Shown here in pieces: positions 17,098 to 25,385 of a DNA stretch of 64,000 bases. The notes under the pieces are model-generated. The model had not been told where the DNA came from. It searched no databases and saw only the letters and a list, made by a program, of their open reading frames with translations. A program made the translations under genes and the position numbers. Source of the stretch: Romboutsia lituseburensis DSM 797. Lineage in GTDB: Bacteria > Bacillota > Clostridia > Peptostreptococcales > Peptostreptococcaceae. The stretch lies in the NCBI RefSeq assembly GCF_900103615.1, contig NZ_FNGW01000001.1, positions 62,001-126,000 on the forward strand, written 5' to 3'. Position 1 is the first letter of the stretch. Each line of letters opens with the position of its first letter.

Positions 17098-18189
17098 TTA
17101 TGCTTGCTCCTTTTTTAGTGTTTTATTTGCTATAACCATAGCTAACATAACTGCACTTATTCCTCCAACTAATTTAGCAACTATCATTGGAGTTATCATT
17201 TCTGAATTAAATCCTGCTGTAAATCCTAAGTGATCTCCAAATACGAATGCTGCTGATACAGAGAATGCTACGTTTATTATTTTTCCTCTATCATCCATAT
17301 CTTTCATCATACCAAACATAGGTATACAGTTAGCTAAACTTGCAACAAGTCCTGCTGCTGATATATCATTCATTCCAAGTAGTTTACCTAAAGCCATTAA
17401 AGGCTTATTAAATACTTTAGTTATAACAAATACTAGTGGGAACGCTCCAGCTAAAACTATCGCTATATCTCCAACTATTGCTATACCATCATGTATAGGA
17501 GCCATTCCTGGTATTATAACTATTCCAGTTAATGCTTCTACTATAGCTGCTGCAAGACCTAATGTTATAACTATTACTACGCCTTTTCCAAAGTAAGTAA
17601 ATCCTTTTATCATAGCGTTTTCAAACTTTAATAATCCAAGGGCTATAACTATTGCAAATATTATTATAGGTATTAAGTTTTTAACAACCATCATAAGTGG
17701 GAATCCTGCTACTAATCCTCCAACAAATGCTCCAACAGGTATCGTTATTATACCTGCAAGTATTCCTGTTGCTAAGAACTTTTGATCTTCTTTTTCTATT
17801 ATTCCAAGAGCTACTGGTATTATAAATACTATAGTAGGTCCCATCATTGCACCTACTATTAATCCACCAAATAATCCTGCTTGAGGATCTTTTGCAAGTT
17901 CCATTGCAAGTGGCGCTCCACCCATATCATTAGCAAGTAAACTTCCTGCAAACATTGCTGGGTCTGCACCTAACATATCAAATACAGGAACTATTATAGG
18001 TCTTAATACGTCTGCAAGTACTGGTGCTAAACATATAACCCCTACCATTGCAACCGCTAGAGAACCCATTGCCATTATACCTTCTTCGAATTGTTCTCCT
18101 AGTCCAAACTTATTGCCTATAGATTTATCTATAGCTCCAAGTACCATAAATAGTACCATTACATAAATTATAATTTCATTTATACTCAT
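17098..18189 (-). CDS. eutH: Ethanolamine transporter EutH
   Basis: A 363-residue integral membrane protein with about ten hydrophobic segments and the EutH signatures GEQFEEGIMAMGSLAVAM, DMGGAPLAMELA and VFGDHLGFTAGF. It lets ethanolamine into the cell, mattering most when external ethanolamine or pH is low. It sits between the BMC-domain gene (12-base gap) and eutQ (1-base gap) in the last segment of the operon, so it is made together with cofactor and shell proteins. Length and motifs are as in other Firmicutes; nothing unusual. Confidence 0.95.
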   Translation of the reverse strand: MSINEIIIYVMVLFMVLGAIDKSIGNKFGLGEQFEEGIMAMGSLAVAMVGVICLAPVLADVLRPIIVPVFDMLGADPAMFAGSLLANDMGGAPLAMELAKDPQAGLFGGLIVGAMMGPTIVFIIPVALGIIEKEDQKFLATGILAGIITIPVGAFVGGLVAGFPLMMVVKNLIPIIIFAIVIALGLLKFENAMIKGFTYFGKGVVIVITLGLAAAIVEALTGIVIIPGMAPIHDGIAIVGDIAIVLAGAFPLVFVITKVFNKPLMALGKLLGMNDISAAGLVASLANCIPMFGMMKDMDDRGKIINVAFSVSAAFVFGDHLGFTAGFNSEMITPMIVAKLVGGISAVMLAMVIANKTLKKEQA

Positions 18190-18201
18190 AATGCCCCTCC
18201 A

Positions 18202-18750
18202 TTATATTAGATTTTTTATTATTTGATTATCAACATATGGTATTATTGAAGTATTTACTATATCTTTTTTTGCTAAGATTTTAGTACCTTCATCTATACC
18301 ATATTCCAAACTACTTAAATCTCCACTTACTATATATACAAGCTTTCCTCCTATTGCAAAAGAGAGTTGCAATTTAACAAGAGATACATCACTAGATTTT
18401 AATGTTTTGTCAAGTGCTCTAAGCCCTGAACATACTTTGTTGGTTTCCACTACTCCAATAGATGTTATACTTTCTAATTTTTTATATTTGTTTTTTAGTC
18501 CATTTATTATATCCAAACTAACTGCATTAATTACAAAGCTATCAACTATATAACCACTACCTTTAGTCAATCCATAATCTATGGACTCATTTATATAAGA
18601 AGTTTCCCCAGCTATTATTATTAAGAATTTACCTGGACAAATACTTTTTAAATATAATACTTCAACTGAGGACTTCTTAAGCATTTCATTCGATACTTCT
18701 ATACCTTTTGCTATACTTCTAAATTCTATAGCACCTATACTTTTATTCAT
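18202..18750 (-). CDS. Tandem BMC-domain shell protein, PduT-like
   Basis: A 182-residue protein with two bacterial microcompartment domains, so a trimer with pseudo-hexagonal shape. The first half begins IGAIEFRSIAKGIEVSNEML and holds SICPGKFLIIIAGE; the second begins SIGVVETNKVCSGLRALD. The Cys in ICPGKF sits where PduT binds a 4Fe-4S cluster at the trimer axis, so this shell facet may carry electrons across the shell. It overlaps the end of eutN by 8 bases. PduT is best known from propanediol compartments; its presence here next to eutN and eutH suggests a redox role in the ethanolamine compartment, by inference. Confidence 0.85.
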   Translation of the reverse strand: MNKSIGAIEFRSIAKGIEVSNEMLKKSSVEVLYLKSICPGKFLIIIAGETSYINESIDYGLTKGSGYIVDSFVINAVSLDIINGLKNKYKKLESITSIGVVETNKVCSGLRALDKTLKSSDVSLVKLQLSFAIGGKLVYIVSGDLSSLEYGIDEGTKILAKKDIVNTSIIPYVDNQIIKNLI

Positions 18751-19015
18751 CGAAAAACTCTAATGTATCAACTATACCAACTATAGTTGCATCTATTGGC
18801 ACATCTCTTTTTTCAATGGATGCTCTTGCTGATGAACCTTTAGTTATGAAAACTAAGTCTCCATTACCAGCTCCTGCATTATCAGCTGCAACTAAAAAAC
18901 CTTCTTTGTACGTATCTTTAGTTTTTAAAAGCTTTACTACTAAAAACTTTAATCCACATAATTTTTCATCTTTTCTAGTTGCCCACACATTGCCTACAAC
19001 TTTACCTATTTCCAT
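18743..19015 (-). CDS. eutN: EutN/CcmL pentameric shell vertex protein
   Basis: A 90-residue EutN/CcmL family protein. The N-terminal MEIGKVVGNVWATRKDEKLCG and the middle FLVAADNAGAGNGDLVFITKGSSAR are the family signatures; the ending DATIVGIVDTLEF is also typical. Pentamers cap the twelve vertices of the polyhedral shell. The gene overlaps the following BMC gene by 8 bases and lies 12 bases after the upstream hypothetical gene, so it is translated as part of the cluster. Confidence 0.95.
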   Translation of the reverse strand: MEIGKVVGNVWATRKDEKLCGLKFLVVKLLKTKDTYKEGFLVAADNAGAGNGDLVFITKGSSARASIEKRDVPIDATIVGIVDTLEFFDE

Positions 19016-19027
19016 AACAATTCACCA

Positions 19028-19726
19028 CTACATTCTTTTTAATTTTAAATGATGTATTCTCATAAAGTCAGTAGCTAATGGAGTTAATATGCTTTTTTTG
19101 CTAACAATAACATTTTTTATTCCATTTACCATTGGCTTTCTTAAGTCGCTTTCTGATATAAGTTTTTTAGTTCTTAAATCTAAACTAAATTCATCATCTA
19201 TTTTCACTTCTTCACTTGAAGTTTTTTTATCCAAACTGTTTAATCCTAAGTTTTCTATTTTATTAGTGTTTATTTTATCTTTTAAAGTTATAGCACTTAA
19301 GTCTTTAACTACTTCTACACCAAATTTTAAGATCTCATCTTCATAAGATAAGTATTTGTTATATAGAGCTTTTGGTGCAGTTTCTTTGTATCTTTTATAT
19401 TCTATACCTTCATCTAATACATATACTTTTTTGCCTTTCATAAGCATTTTAAGTATAAATCTTTCTTCATCACTTACACTATTTCCTAAAGCCAAATTAC
19501 AAAGCCCTCTCATACAAAGCTTAGATACTATAATAACTTCACAGTCTCTCACACTTTTTTCAAAAGGCACTATATCAAGATCTTCTTTTAGAAAATTAAA
19601 TCTTTCTTGGTTATTTTCATATATTAAAACAGCTTTTGGCTTATTTGTAATTTCTAATTTATCTGTAGAATTTATTTTTTTGTAAATCTCTTCTACTATA
19701 AGATTCACAAGATTATCATAATTCAT
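19028..19726 (-). CDS. Ethanolamine-operon hypothetical protein (eut_hyp type)
   Basis: A 232-residue protein that fits the conserved hypothetical family found inside clostridial eut operons. The first 20 residues (MNYDNLVNLIVEEIYKKINS) form a predicted amphipathic helix like those that bring cargo to microcompartments. Then comes a region reminiscent of a flavoprotein-like Rossmann fold (PKAVLIYENNQERFNFLKED, VIIVSKLCMRGLCNLALGNS), an acidic linker and a C-terminal segment with RKPMVNGIKNVIVSKKSILTP. The C-terminal part resembles cobalamin- or flavin-handling proteins only weakly, so no function is assigned. Lies between pduL and eutN, with short gaps. Confidence 0.7.
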   Translation of the reverse strand: MNYDNLVNLIVEEIYKKINSTDKLEITNKPKAVLIYENNQERFNFLKEDLDIVPFEKSVRDCEVIIVSKLCMRGLCNLALGNSVSDEERFILKMLMKGKKVYVLDEGIEYKRYKETAPKALYNKYLSYEDEILKFGVEVVKDLSAITLKDKINTNKIENLGLNSLDKKTSSEEVKIDDEFSLDLRTKKLISESDLRKPMVNGIKNVIVSKKSILTPLATDFMRIHHLKLKRM

Positions 19727-19758
19727 ATATTATCCTCCCTAGAGGTAGTTTACTAATT

Positions 19759-20385
19759 TTAATCTTTTATAATTTTCGCCATAGTTCCTTTGCTAAATCC
19801 ACATGCATTAGCTTCATCATAGTCTATATGCATATATGTGTTAAAGTTTTCATTAACTCTAACAACTACATCATCAAATATTAATGGTCTTTGACCAAAT
19901 ACTTTAACTTTAACTACTTCATTGTCATTTACATTAAATTTAGCTGCATCACTAGGTGTTATGTGTATATGTCTTTTAGCAACCATAAGACCTTTTTCTA
20001 ATGAAACTTCACCATGTTCTGTAGAAATTTTTATACCTAATGTATTTTTTAAATCTCCACTTTGTTTTATAGGAGCTTTTACACCTAAAGAAGATCCATC
20101 TGTTAGCGACACTTCAACTTGAGTTTCTTTTCTACAAGGCCCTAGTACTATAACATTTTTTATACTACCTTTTGGACCTGTTATTGTAACTCTCTCTTTG
20201 CAAGCATATTGCCCTGGTTGAGATAAATCTCTTAGCTTTGTTAATGTATATCCTTTTCCAAATAGCTTTTCTACATCTTCTTCGCTTAAGTGAACATGTC
20301 TACCAGATGCTTCAACCTCTATAAAAGCTTCTTTTTTAACTCTACTTATAACTTCTTGTACTATTTCATTTAATAGATTTTCCAT
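19759..20385 (-). CDS. pduL: PduL-type phosphotransacylase (microcompartment)
   Basis: A 208-residue PduL enzyme, the zinc-dependent phosphotransacetylase unrelated to Pta/EutD. Two halves each carry a metal-binding signature: ASGRHVHLSEEDVEKLFG near residue 30 and MVAKRHIHITPSDAAKF near 137. It turns acetyl-CoA and phosphate into acetyl phosphate, recycling CoA inside the compartment. The first 20 residues (MENLLNEIVQEVISRVKKEA) make the usual PduL encapsulation helix. A TTG twelve bases upstream is in the ribosome site TTGGAGGAC, so the ATG is the start. It stands where EutD would in enterobacteria and comes right after eutT. Confidence 0.93.
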   Translation of the reverse strand: MENLLNEIVQEVISRVKKEAFIEVEASGRHVHLSEEDVEKLFGKGYTLTKLRDLSQPGQYACKERVTITGPKGSIKNVIVLGPCRKETQVEVSLTDGSSLGVKAPIKQSGDLKNTLGIKISTEHGEVSLEKGLMVAKRHIHITPSDAAKFNVNDNEVVKVKVFGQRPLIFDDVVVRVNENFNTYMHIDYDEANACGFSKGTMAKIIKD

Positions 20386-20397
20386 AATGTCCTCCAA

Positions 20398-21159
20398 TTA
20401 CTTGTATTTTCCTGTTCTAATTTTATAAATCATAATCCAGAACACTGATGATAATCTATTAAGTGCCTTTATTAAGTCTTCTCTTTCAACTTGTCCATAT
20501 TCTCCTTTAAAGGCTTCATATGCACAAAGCTCAGCTTCTCTTGTAGCACTTCTTATACTATTTATACATATTACTACTTCTCCCATCTCATATGATGGAA
20601 ACTCATGTCCTATACCAAAGTACTTTTTAGGATAATGCGATTGCTCTCTTAGCTCATCAGGAGTTAATCCTAAAAGAGTGAACTCTTCTAATTTTTCTTC
20701 TAATACTTCACATCTCATTATGTTTCTTACAAAATTTAATACCTCTTGTAAGTCTTTTGTTAGTTTTGGCATATTACTTTTTTGAGAAAGTATTTGGCCT
20801 TCTAGTATTTTAGACTCTAAAGAATCTATTTTACCTCTAAGAATTATTCTTTTATGATCCTTAAATACTAATAAATTTCCATTTAATTGAGTCATGTGCT
20901 CTGGCTTTTCATCTAATTTAGCACCAAATACAGTAGTGTATTTATATGATTTTTCTTTTATAACTTCTTTTATAATTTCTTTCGGATCATTACTCACTTC
21001 ACTTATGCTATCAACATATTTAAGTTCAATACTTTTTTCTAATAAATATGATTTTGCTGAAGGAGTTATTATCTGGCCCTTTTCTATATAAAATTCTGTT
21101 AACTTGTCTTTATTTTTTCCTATTCTTCTTCTTATTTCACTCTCTGTTAAAACACCCAT
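20398..21159 (-). CDS. eutT: EutT cobalamin adenosyltransferase
   Basis: A 253-residue EutT-type corrinoid adenosyltransferase. The C-terminal half has the expected helices with NSIRSATREAELCAYEAF and ALNRLSSVFWIMIYKIRTGKY; the N-terminal part holds VLTESEIRRR and SAKSYLLEKSIEL. It makes adenosylcobalamin from ATP and cobalamin for EutBC. It is the first gene after a large hairpin terminator, so expression of the last seven genes (eutT to eutQ) may depend on read-through from eutM or on a promoter of their own. Clostridial EutT proteins often lack the Fe/Zn-binding HX11CCX2C of enterobacteria; I see no such cluster here. Confidence 0.88.
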   Translation of the reverse strand: MGVLTESEIRRRIGKNKDKLTEFYIEKGQIITPSAKSYLLEKSIELKYVDSISEVSNDPKEIIKEVIKEKSYKYTTVFGAKLDEKPEHMTQLNGNLLVFKDHKRIILRGKIDSLESKILEGQILSQKSNMPKLTKDLQEVLNFVRNIMRCEVLEEKLEEFTLLGLTPDELREQSHYPKKYFGIGHEFPSYEMGEVVICINSIRSATREAELCAYEAFKGEYGQVEREDLIKALNRLSSVFWIMIYKIRTGKYK

Positions 21160-21185
21160 TTTATCACATCTCCTACTAGATGTAT

Positions 21186-21257
21186 AAAAGGAGATGTCTC
21201 ATAGTTATAAATTGCTTTATTATTATGAAACAATCAGCTTTTGAGACATCTCCTTTT
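21186..21257 (-). terminator. Large hairpin between eutM and eutT
   Basis: AAAAGGAGATGTCTCA pairs with TGAGACATCTCCTTTT, a perfect 16-bp stem with a loop near 40 bases, in the 169-base gap between eutM and eutT. Unlike the eutG, eutS and eutA leaders it is not preceded by an obvious pair of AnnGnn hexaloop hairpins. It may reduce, not stop, transcription into the second half of the cluster. Confidence 0.7.
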
Positions 21258-21328
21258 TTATCAAAATTTATTTATTCATTTGAGCAACGAGTCTTTTTAG
21301 GTCGTTATCTAAATGAGCATCGTGAATA

Positions 21329-21616
21329 TTATTCAGCAGATACTTTTGGTAATATAGCATCTACTTCAAAATGTGGTCTTGGTATTACATGAACTGATAC
21401 TAATTCTCCAACTCTTTCAGCAGCTGCAGCTCCAGCGTCAGTAGCAGCTTTAACAGCTCCAACATCTCCTCTTACCATTACAGTAACTAATCCTCCACCA
21501 ACTTGTTCTTTACCTACTAATTGTACGTTTGCAGCTTTTACCATTGCATCTGCTGCTTCTATTGCTCCTACTAATCCTTTAGTTTCTATCATCCCTAATG
21601 CGTTTGCGTTTGCCAT
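21329..21616 (-). CDS. eutM: EutM hexameric shell protein
   Basis: A 95-residue single BMC-domain protein, the main hexagonal tile of the shell. [20 protein letters not shown] and the typical [20 protein letters not shown] with [16 protein letters not shown] are as in EutM/PduA. A TTG lies 15 bases upstream within TTGGAGGTAATTGTT; the following ATG is the likely start. The gene follows eutE and precedes the large hairpin. Adjacent BMC gene at 23161 is a longer relative with extra tail. Confidence 0.95.
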   Translation of the reverse strand: MANANALGMIETKGLVGAIEAADAMVKAANVQLVGKEQVGGGLVTVMVRGDVGAVKAATDAGAAAAERVGELVSVHVIPRPHFEVDAILPKVSAE

Positions 21617-21688
21617 AACAATTACCTCCAAAATTTTTATATTATTATTTTTTATTAATTAATTGCTGTCCTTAACTTATTAAACTTA

Positions 21689-23158
21689 CTAATTTAATTC
21701 TTTAACTATTTTTTTTACTAATAAATTTATTAACTCTTCTTTGTTCATAGATTCAAATACTGAAGTTTCAACTTTAGGAGTATTTCCTTTAAGTTCTTCA
21801 ATTTCTTTAACTCCATAAGCTACTTTTTTAATATTTATTAAATCAAGCGGTCCTACGTTGTTTGAAGTTGAACTTCCACCTATTGCTCCACATCCTAATG
21901 TTAAAGCTGGTGTAAGATTAGTTGAACCACCTATTCCGCCAAGTGCTGACGGAGTATTTACTAGTATTCTTGATACCGGCATATTAAGTGCAAATCTTTT
22001 TACTAACTCTTCGTCATTTGCATGCATTGAGAAAGTATGTCCTGCACCTTCATTTAATAATACTGCTCTACATCTATTTAATACTTGATCTACGTTTTCT
22101 TCAACATAAAATGCTAATATTGGAGCAAGTTTTTCTCTAGAGTAAGCTACGTCATGTCCTACTTTAGTTTCTCTCGCTATTAGTACTTTTGCAGTAGATG
22201 GTACATTTTTTAAATTAGCTAAGTTTGCAATTGTTTCTACACTTTTTCCAACTATTTGTGGGTTCATAGTACCATTTGCTCTTAGTATAAACTTTGATAA
22301 CATGTTGCTTTCTTCTTCATTTAAGAAGTAAGCTCCTTGATTTTTAAGTTCATTTACTACAACATCTTCCATAAACTTTTCAACAACTATTGATTGTTCT
22401 GATGCACATATAACACCATTGTCAAAAGTCTTAGAATCTAATATTCTTTTAACTGCTAACTTAACATCAGCACTTTTATCTATAAATGCAGGTCCATTTC
22501 CTGGTCCTACTCCTATTGCTGGAGTTCCTGATGAATAAGCAGCTCTAACCATTGCTTCTCCACCTGTTGCTAATATTAATTTAGTATCTTTATGTTTCAT
22601 TAATTCATTAGTTCCTTGGATACTTGGTGTTTGTATACATAATATAGCATCTTCTGGGCATCCTGCACTTATAGCTGCTTCATTTATTATTTTTACAGTT
22701 TCAAGTATACATTTTTTAGCATTTGGATGTGGCGAGAATACTATTGAATTTCCTGCCTTTAAAGATATCATAGTTTTGTATATTACTGTTGATGTTGGGT
22801 TAGTTGAAGGTATTAAACCTGCTACAACTCCCACTCCAGTTGCAATATCTATAGTTTTCTCTTCTTTATTTTCAGCTATTATTCCAACAGTTTTTGTATC
22901 TTTTAATGTTTCATAAACCATTTTAGATGCAAATGTATTTTTAACTATTTTATCTTGCCATTTTCCAAATCCAGTTTCTTCATTAGCCATTTTAGCTAAT
23001 TTTTCAGCATTTTCGAATGCCTTGTCTGCTATAGCCTTTACTATTTTATCTATTTGTTCTTGGCTCATTTGGCTAAGTTTTTCTTGAGCTACTTTAGCTT
23101 TTTTTACAAGAGTTCTTACTTCTTGTATAGATAGTAAATCTTTATCTAAAAGTGTCAT
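21689..23158 (-). CDS. eutE: Acetaldehyde dehydrogenase (acetylating) EutE
   Basis: A 489-residue CoA-acylating aldehyde dehydrogenase. The catalytic Cys lies in FDNGVICASEQSIVV, the cofactor region in ATGGEAMVRAAYSSGTPA and PGNGPAFID. It converts acetaldehyde, CoA and NAD+ to acetyl-CoA and NADH inside the microcompartment. The C-terminal 20 residues (ESMNKEELINLLVKKIVKEL) form an amphipathic helix, here at the back end and not the front, which likely targets the enzyme to the shell; a very similar sequence ends the neighbouring BMC protein. The gene sits between that BMC gene (2-base gap) and eutM. Confidence 0.95.
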   Translation of the reverse strand: MTLLDKDLLSIQEVRTLVKKAKVAQEKLSQMSQEQIDKIVKAIADKAFENAEKLAKMANEETGFGKWQDKIVKNTFASKMVYETLKDTKTVGIIAENKEEKTIDIATGVGVVAGLIPSTNPTSTVIYKTMISLKAGNSIVFSPHPNAKKCILETVKIINEAAISAGCPEDAILCIQTPSIQGTNELMKHKDTKLILATGGEAMVRAAYSSGTPAIGVGPGNGPAFIDKSADVKLAVKRILDSKTFDNGVICASEQSIVVEKFMEDVVVNELKNQGAYFLNEEESNMLSKFILRANGTMNPQIVGKSVETIANLANLKNVPSTAKVLIARETKVGHDVAYSREKLAPILAFYVEENVDQVLNRCRAVLLNEGAGHTFSMHANDEELVKRFALNMPVSRILVNTPSALGGIGGSTNLTPALTLGCGAIGGSSTSNNVGPLDLINIKKVAYGVKEIEELKGNTPKVETSVFESMNKEELINLLVKKIVKELN

Positions 23159-23160
23159 AT

Positions 23161-23811
23161 CTATCTATCCTCTCTACTTAGCTTATAAATTAAATCTATT
23201 AACTCTTCCTTTTTTAAAGAGTTTAACTCTTTATTAGTTACAGAGCTGTCTAGTTTCTTTATATAAGCTTTTAATTCTTTTATACTTTTCTTTGATAAAT
23301 CTTCTTTATTAGAATCAGCACTATTTTCATTTTCTACTGCTTGATCTAATTCATTTTGATTTAAACTGTCAGTATTATTTTCATTTTCTAATATTTTATC
23401 TTCTAATATTTCATTATTTACTTTTATACTAGAATCTTCATTTATTGTTATTTGTTCTTCTTCTAAAGGAGAAATTTCTGTTGATACAGCTTCTTGTACT
23501 TCACTATTTATGTTAACTTCTTCTTTAGTTTCTTTTTTATTTTCTTTTTTGAATAAAACATCTGCAACTTCTTTATTAATTCTTGGTATTACATGAGTTG
23601 ATCTTAATGTTCCAATTCTATTAACAGCCATTTCAGCTGACTCTACTGCTGATTTAACTGCTCCTACATCTCCACTTATTGTTAAAGTGACTATACCACT
23701 TCCTACTTTATCAATACTTACTAAACTTACATTGGCAGACTTTAAACAAGCATCACTAGCTTCTATAGCAGCAACATATCCTATTACTTCTACTAAACCT
23801 AAAGCATTCAT
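23161..23811 (-). CDS. BMC-domain shell protein with long acidic tail, EutK-like
   Basis: A 216-residue protein: residues 1-92 are a BMC domain (LGLVEVIGYVAAIEASDACL, GDVGAVKSAVESAEMAVNRI, THVIPRI). Then a Glu/Asn/Ser-rich, low-complexity linker (about 95-170) leads to a C-terminal small helical segment (KSIKELKAYIKKLDSSV, ELNSLKKEELIDLIYKLSR) similar in pattern to a SAP or Rho N-terminal helix pair. EutK and PduK also join a BMC domain to a tail. The final helix closely resembles the tail of EutE encoded next to it, so the tail may recruit enzyme or bind nucleic acid. It lies between eutL and eutE with gaps of 5 and 2 bases. Confidence 0.8.
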   Translation of the reverse strand: MNALGLVEVIGYVAAIEASDACLKSANVSLVSIDKVGSGIVTLTISGDVGAVKSAVESAEMAVNRIGTLRSTHVIPRINKEVADVLFKKENKKETKEEVNINSEVQEAVSTEISPLEEEQITINEDSSIKVNNEILEDKILENENNTDSLNQNELDQAVENENSADSNKEDLSKKSIKELKAYIKKLDSSVTNKELNSLKKEELIDLIYKLSREDR

Positions 23812-23816
23812 CTATA

Positions 23817-24470
23817 TTAGAATCCTGTTGGGTTATCTGCTACTGATTTTACTGCTTCTGCAAAAGCATCACATGCTGCTTTACAAGCTGATTGAGAACC
23901 TGTAAGTAATGCTCCACCAAAGTTTGTTTCAGTTGGAGGTGCAAATAATTCACACATTGATACATCTGCTGCCTTCATAGCTGCATCTAGACCATACATA
24001 GCTTCAAGTGGTGGTGCTACTAAATAAGCTAATGCCTCTCCTTCTCTTATTCCTGCTACTTTAGAAAGATAAGTTCCTGTTCTTGATACACAATGAGCAT
24101 AATATGCTATTGAGTCATCATCATTAGCACTTATAAATGTTGATCCATATTCCATAAAATCAACTACTGCATTTAATCCACTTCTTACTTCAGCAGGGCT
24201 TGGTCCTGCTATTATACCTAATACTTCACCTGCAAGCTTAGTTGATGCATTTGCAGCTCCTGCATACATTGATTTTGCATAAACTACCTCTACTTCTGAA
24301 GCTTTAGTAGCTTCATCAAGTGCAGTGTATGTTACATCATCACAATCTGCTGTTATTAATCCTAAACTTTTGTGATGTGGCTCAAGTTCTAACTTTTTAG
24401 CCATTTCTGGGCTTACATTTGATATTATTTTTATTCCTAGTATATTAGGACGAATTACATCATTTTTCAT
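23817..24470 (-). CDS. eutL: EutL trimeric shell protein
   Basis: A 217-residue EutL homologue, a tandem BMC protein of circularly permuted type. RPNILGIKIISNVSPEMAKK at the start, STKLAGEVLGIIAGPSPAEV in the middle and FAPPTETNFGGALLTGSQSA at the end are typical. Its trimers form a gated pore; in known EutL the central pore binds ethanolamine. It stands between eutC and the tailed BMC gene, all on one transcript. Confidence 0.95.
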   Translation of the reverse strand: MKNDVIRPNILGIKIISNVSPEMAKKLELEPHHKSLGLITADCDDVTYTALDEATKASEVEVVYAKSMYAGAANASTKLAGEVLGIIAGPSPAEVRSGLNAVVDFMEYGSTFISANDDDSIAYYAHCVSRTGTYLSKVAGIREGEALAYLVAPPLEAMYGLDAAMKAADVSMCELFAPPTETNFGGALLTGSQSACKAACDAFAEAVKSVADNPTGF

Positions 24471-24491
24471 AGTTTATACTCCTTTAGGTTA

Positions 24492-25373
24492 TTATTTTAG
24501 GTCTATTCCTGAAGCTTTTTTATCTAACATTGTTTTTATAAGTTCAGCTATATGAGCACCTGCTTCAACTGCAGTTGTTCCTCCCTTATGGATGTTTGAT
24601 ATAACTGTTCTTTTAGCTTCTGCCATTCCTATATATGGCTTGTATGCAATGTATGCTGACATTGATTCAGCAGTAACTAGACCTGGTCTTTCTCCAACTA
24701 ACATACATATAACTTCACAACCTAATTCTTCACCTAAGTGGTCCATAGCACCAACTCTACAGTGCTTAACAAATACTAATTCACCGCATTGTATACCATA
24801 CATTTTTAATCCCTGTTTTATAGCTGGTACACAATCTTTTAAGTTTGCTTCTATTGCAGCTGAGCTTAATCCATCTCCTACCATGATTAGTACTTTTTGA
24901 TTAGTTCCTACTTTATCTTTTAAAACTTTTATAGTTTCAGGCGAGAACTTTCTACCAAGGTCTGGTCTTGTTAAGTACTCATCTTTATCATTACATAAAG
25001 TTTCTACTGCAAACATGTTGTTTTCTTTTACGAAATCTTCATTTACATATGAGAATACAGCATCTTGTGCAGCAGCGTGGTCTGCTCTAAATCTTAAAAC
25101 TGTTTCTGTTTTATATCTAGCACCACATCTCCCTATCCCTATTCTTGCAGGAGTCTTAGCTTTCATATCTAAGTAGCTTTCTGCATCTTTAGGATTATCT
25201 ACTAATAATTGTTTCTTTATATCCACTTCTGTTATATCATCTATACAAGCATCATTATCTACTACAGTATTACTTACCTTTTTAACAGTTTCAGCTATAA
25301 CGTTTGAATCTATATCTCCAACCATTTGTCCTACTAACTGTTCTACTAATGCTTTTAAATCCTTTTCATTCAT
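24492..25373 (-). CDS. eutC: Ethanolamine ammonia-lyase small subunit EutC
   Basis: A 293-residue small subunit of ethanolamine ammonia-lyase. [18 protein letters not shown] opens the conserved part; [17 protein letters not shown] and [20 protein letters not shown] are the cobalamin-contacting stretches, and the conserved [11 protein letters not shown] is near the end. With EutB it splits ethanolamine to acetaldehyde and ammonia using adenosylcobalamin. The N-terminal 70 residues, including the helix [16 protein letters not shown], precede the catalytic part and may serve encapsulation. Confidence 0.96.
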   Translation of the reverse strand: MNEKDLKALVEQLVGQMVGDIDSNVIAETVKKVSNTVVDNDACIDDITEVDIKKQLLVDNPKDAESYLDMKAKTPARIGIGRCGARYKTETVLRFRADHAAAQDAVFSYVNEDFVKENNMFAVETLCNDKDEYLTRPDLGRKFSPETIKVLKDKVGTNQKVLIMVGDGLSSAAIEANLKDCVPAIKQGLKMYGIQCGELVFVKHCRVGAMDHLGEELGCEVICMLVGERPGLVTAESMSAYIAYKPYIGMAEAKRTVISNIHKGGTTAVEAGAHIAELIKTMLDKKASGIDLK

Positions 25374-25385
25374 ATTAAAGACCTC

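Noticed and set aside
21180-21392. 70-codon plus frame across the eutM-eutT hairpin
   Set aside because: Made of both hairpin arms and the reverse of the eutM end; ribosome-like GGAG bases belong to the stem.
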